Source: Cytophagales bacterium
Lineage (GTDB): Bacteria; Bacteroidota; Bacteroidia; Cytophagales; JAAEPT01
DNA length: 6,930 nt
Reading direction: 5' to 3'
NCBI GenBank assembly: GCA_011524675.1
Contig: WTJX01000316.1
Location: forward strand, 1 to 6,930
Numbering within the stretch: the stretch's first letter is position 1; every line of letters starts with the position of its first letter. The notes under the pieces were generated by a model that was not told the origin of the DNA, did no database searches, and saw only the letters and a list, made by a program, of their open reading frames with translations. The position numbers and the translations under genes are program-made. This document shows positions 5,299-6,930 of the stretch, in pieces.

Positions 5299-6633
5299 TT
5301 AAATGTACTCGTTAATTAGGTTTTCAAGCATTTCTTGTCTTCCGCTCTCTAGTTTTACTTCACCTTTTTCAAGCGTATATTTTTCTAAGTCAGCAAAAGA
5401 AACCGTGCCAGCCTCTATTTTTTGACCGATGCCACTATCCCACGTGCTGTATCTGTTCTTTACAAAGTCAGCTAATCTACCGTCTTCAAGGATAGCATGC
5501 GCTATTTTCAATCCTCTAGCGAAAGCATCCATACCGCCAATGTGTGCATGGAAAAGATCTACAGGCTCAAACGATTCTCTTCTCTTCTTCGCATCAAAGT
5601 TTAGTCCACCAGTAGTCAAACCGCCCATTCTCAACACTTCAAGCATGGTATGCGTAGTCAAGTAAATATCTGTAGGGAACTGATCTGTATCCCAACCCAA
5701 TAAAGGATCACCAGTGTTTGCATCAATAGAACCCAAAGCATTAGCACTAGCTGCTACTCTCAATTCGTGCTGCATCGTATGACCAGCCAAAGTAGCATGG
5801 TTAGTTTCAATATTTAATTTGAAATGATCTAATAAATCATACTCTCTCAAAAAGTTCAAGCAAGTAGCCGAGTCAGTATCATACTGATGTGTTGTAGGCT
5901 CTTTTGGCTTTGGCTCAATATAAAACTGACCTTCAAAACCGATTTCTTTCTTATAGTCAACCGCCATATGGAGCAACTTAGCCAAGTGGTCTAGCTCGCG
6001 CTTCATGTCCGTATTCAGTAAGGTGCTATAACCTTCTCTTCCACCCCAGAATACATAACCTTCACCACCTAGCTCATGCGTAACTTCCATCGCCTTCTTC
6101 ACTTGCGATGCACCATAAGCAAAGGCATCAGCACTACAAGAAGTACCCGCACCGTGCATATATCTTTTATGCGTAAAGAGACAAGCAGTACCCCAAAGTA
6201 GTTTTTTGCCCGTTCTTGCTTGCTCCTCCTTCAAGGTCGCTACTACAGCATCCAACGCTTTGTTAGAGGCAGCCAAGTCATTTAGCTCTGGTGCTATATC
6301 TCTATCATGAAAACAATAATAATCAGCGTCTATTTTTTCTAAAAACTCAAAAAACACTCTTGCTCTTTTTTGAGCATTCTCTACAGAGTTTGAGTGATCG
6401 TCCCAAGGCATTGAAGCAGTGCCTTCACCAAAAGGATCAGCACCAGCACCACGCATCGTATGCCAGTAAGACACTGCAAAACGCAAATGCTCTCTCATGC
6501 TCTTTCCTCCTATATATTCTTCTGGATTATAATGTTTGAAAGCAAAAGGGTTTCTCGATCCTGCACCCTCGTATTTGATCTTAGGGATGTCTGTAAAATA
6601 ATTTGTTGTTGTTTCTATGATGTTCGATTGCAT
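5299..6633 (-). CDS. xylA: D-xylose isomerase
   Basis: XylA interconverts D-xylose and D-xylulose in the cytoplasm with two divalent metal ions, and is the first catabolic step after uptake. The 444-residue protein is a full-length class II (E. coli-like) xylose isomerase with a TIM barrel and a C-terminal tail for tetramer contacts. The family signature FHDRDIAPE (108-116) carries catalytic His109 and Asp112. YIEPKPKEP (238-246) carries metal ligand Glu240 and Lys242. The other metal ligands line up as Glu276 and His279 (IETNHA), Asp304 (SIDANTGD), Asp315 and Asp317 (GWDTDQFP) and Asp347 (LNFDAKKRR). All are intact, so it should be active. The start MQSNIIETTT leads in normal fashion to the conserved IPKIKYEG. 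It is the first gene of the block, with a good promoter match about 80 bases upstream. Confidence 0.97.
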   Translation of the reverse strand: MQSNIIETTTNYFTDIPKIKYEGAGSRNPFAFKHYNPEEYIGGKSMREHLRFAVSYWHTMRGAGADPFGEGTASMPWDDHSNSVENAQKRARVFFEFLEKIDADYYCFHDRDIAPELNDLAASNKALDAVVATLKEEQARTGKKLLWGTACLFTHKRYMHGAGTSCSADAFAYGASQVKKAMEVTHELGGEGYVFWGGREGYSTLLNTDMKRELDHLAKLLHMAVDYKKEIGFEGQFYIEPKPKEPTTHQYDTDSATCLNFLREYDLLDHFKLNIETNHATLAGHTMQHELRVAASANALGSIDANTGDPLLGWDTDQFPTDIYLTTHTMLEVLRMGGLTTGGLNFDAKKRRESFEPVDLFHAHIGGMDAFARGLKIAHAILEDGRLADFVKNRYSTWDSGIGQKIEAGTVSFADLEKYTLEKGEVKLESGRQEMLENLINEYI

Positions 6634-6713
6634 ATATGAAGTATTTGAGTTTATGTTTCTTTAATTGATAGCTATACCGTGTCCATTTCAGTTGTTTTAC
6701 GATCTATCTATCG

Positions 6714-6744
6714 CTAATATACAACATAATGTTAAATTTACAAT
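6714..6744 (-). promoter_or_regulatory. predicted xylA promoter (Bacteroidota -33/-7)
   Basis: On the minus strand ATTG (6744-6741) is followed after exactly 19 bases by TATATTAG (6721-6714), five of six fixed bases of TAnnTTTG. Transcription would start near 6708, leaving a leader of about 75 bases. This is the best candidate for the main promoter of the xylose block. It overlaps the edge of the palindrome at 6742-6758, which suits regulator binding. Confidence 0.6.
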
Positions 6745-6758
6745 AAGCTTTGCTTATT
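6742..6758. repeat. palindrome at the xylA -33 region
   Basis: AATAAGC-TTT-GCTTATT has perfect 7-bp arms and a 3-base spacer, overlapping the predicted -33 element. On the plus strand a run of T's to 6763 follows it, so it could also act as a weak terminator for plus-strand transcripts, but no plus-strand gene precedes it. An operator role for xylA is the more natural reading, though unproven. Confidence 0.4.
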
Positions 6759-6797
6759 TTTTTAATGCTTTGAAGAAAAGGCACCTTAGAATGAGAA

Positions 6798-6812
6798 TTT
6801 AGTATACCTAAA
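6798..6812. promoter_or_regulatory. palindrome upstream of the xylA promoter
   Basis: TTTAG-TATAC-CTAAA has 5-bp perfect arms, about 55 bases upstream of the predicted xylA -33 element. The half-site letters match those of the xylB palindrome (CTAAA and TTTAG) in the opposite order. It might be a distal binding site for XylR or another regulator. The rest of 6634-6930 contains no gene that I can see. Confidence 0.3.
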
Positions 6813-6863
6813 GTTTTGTGCTTAGTAGCTGTAAATGGAGGGATAACGCTGAATAGGTGGAAA

Positions 6864-6885
6864 AGATGGTTTTGCCAAGCCATCT
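6864..6885 (-). terminator. terminator-like hairpin near the right edge
   Basis: AGATGG (6864-6869) pairs with CCATCT (6880-6885). On the plus strand the stem extends to nine pairs with one G-U, leaving a TGCC loop. On the minus strand it is followed by TTTCC. It resembles the 661-693 terminator (both contain TTTTGC-AAGC). It may end a minus-strand gene lying beyond the right edge, which would make xylA the first gene of its own transcript. The T-run is short. Confidence 0.35.
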
Positions 6886-6930
6886 ATGAATAAAAGCTAA
6901 TTTCAAGCACCAATACCTGTAAGGTTAAAC

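Noticed and set aside
5429..5665. Plus-strand open frames inside xylA (also 6291-6539)
   Set aside because: They are antisense to invariant xylose isomerase motifs, with no independent support for coding.

Overview
This window looks like a Bacteroidota (Flavobacteriia- or Cytophagia-like) chromosome segment carrying a xylose-utilisation locus. Four things suggest this. The base composition is AT-rich. The regulator is of the Nudix/winged-helix type that controls pentose genes in this phylum. Upstream regions match the phylum's -33/-7 promoter pattern (TTTG, about 19 bases, TAnnTTTG) and lack Shine-Dalgarno sequences. The xylose isomerase and sirtuin are of Bacteroidota type. The class cannot be settled from the sequence alone.

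Layout, left to right. The 3' part of a plus-strand sirtuin deacylase gene runs in from the left edge and ends at 657. A 14-bp perfect hairpin (661-693) separates it from the convergent minus-strand block. In transcription order that block is xylA (xylose isomerase, 6633-5299), xylB (xylulokinase, 4887-3376), xylT (xylose/H+ symporter of the XylE type, 3168-1786) and xylR (Nudix-fold transcriptional regulator, 1415-726). The intergenic regions are unusually long for an operon: 411, 207 and 370 bases. They hold inverted repeats, a short tandem repeat and a structured element of a kind common in flavobacterial genomes.

Function. XylT brings D-xylose in with protons, XylA isomerises it to D-xylulose, and XylB phosphorylates that to D-xylulose 5-phosphate for the pentose phosphate pathway. 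XylR probably represses the genes until a pathway ligand relieves it. Good promoter matches lie upstream of xylA and xylR. Palindromes upstream of xylA and xylB are operator candidates. No xylanase, xylosidase or SusCD-type genes are present.

The protein-coding content is ordinary. I see no sign of a new multi-gene system. The parts worth a second look are non-coding: the inverted-repeat-framed RNA-like element at 1611-1773, the nested stems after xylA at 5183-5261, the xylB leader, and a short motif shared in front of the three catabolic genes.
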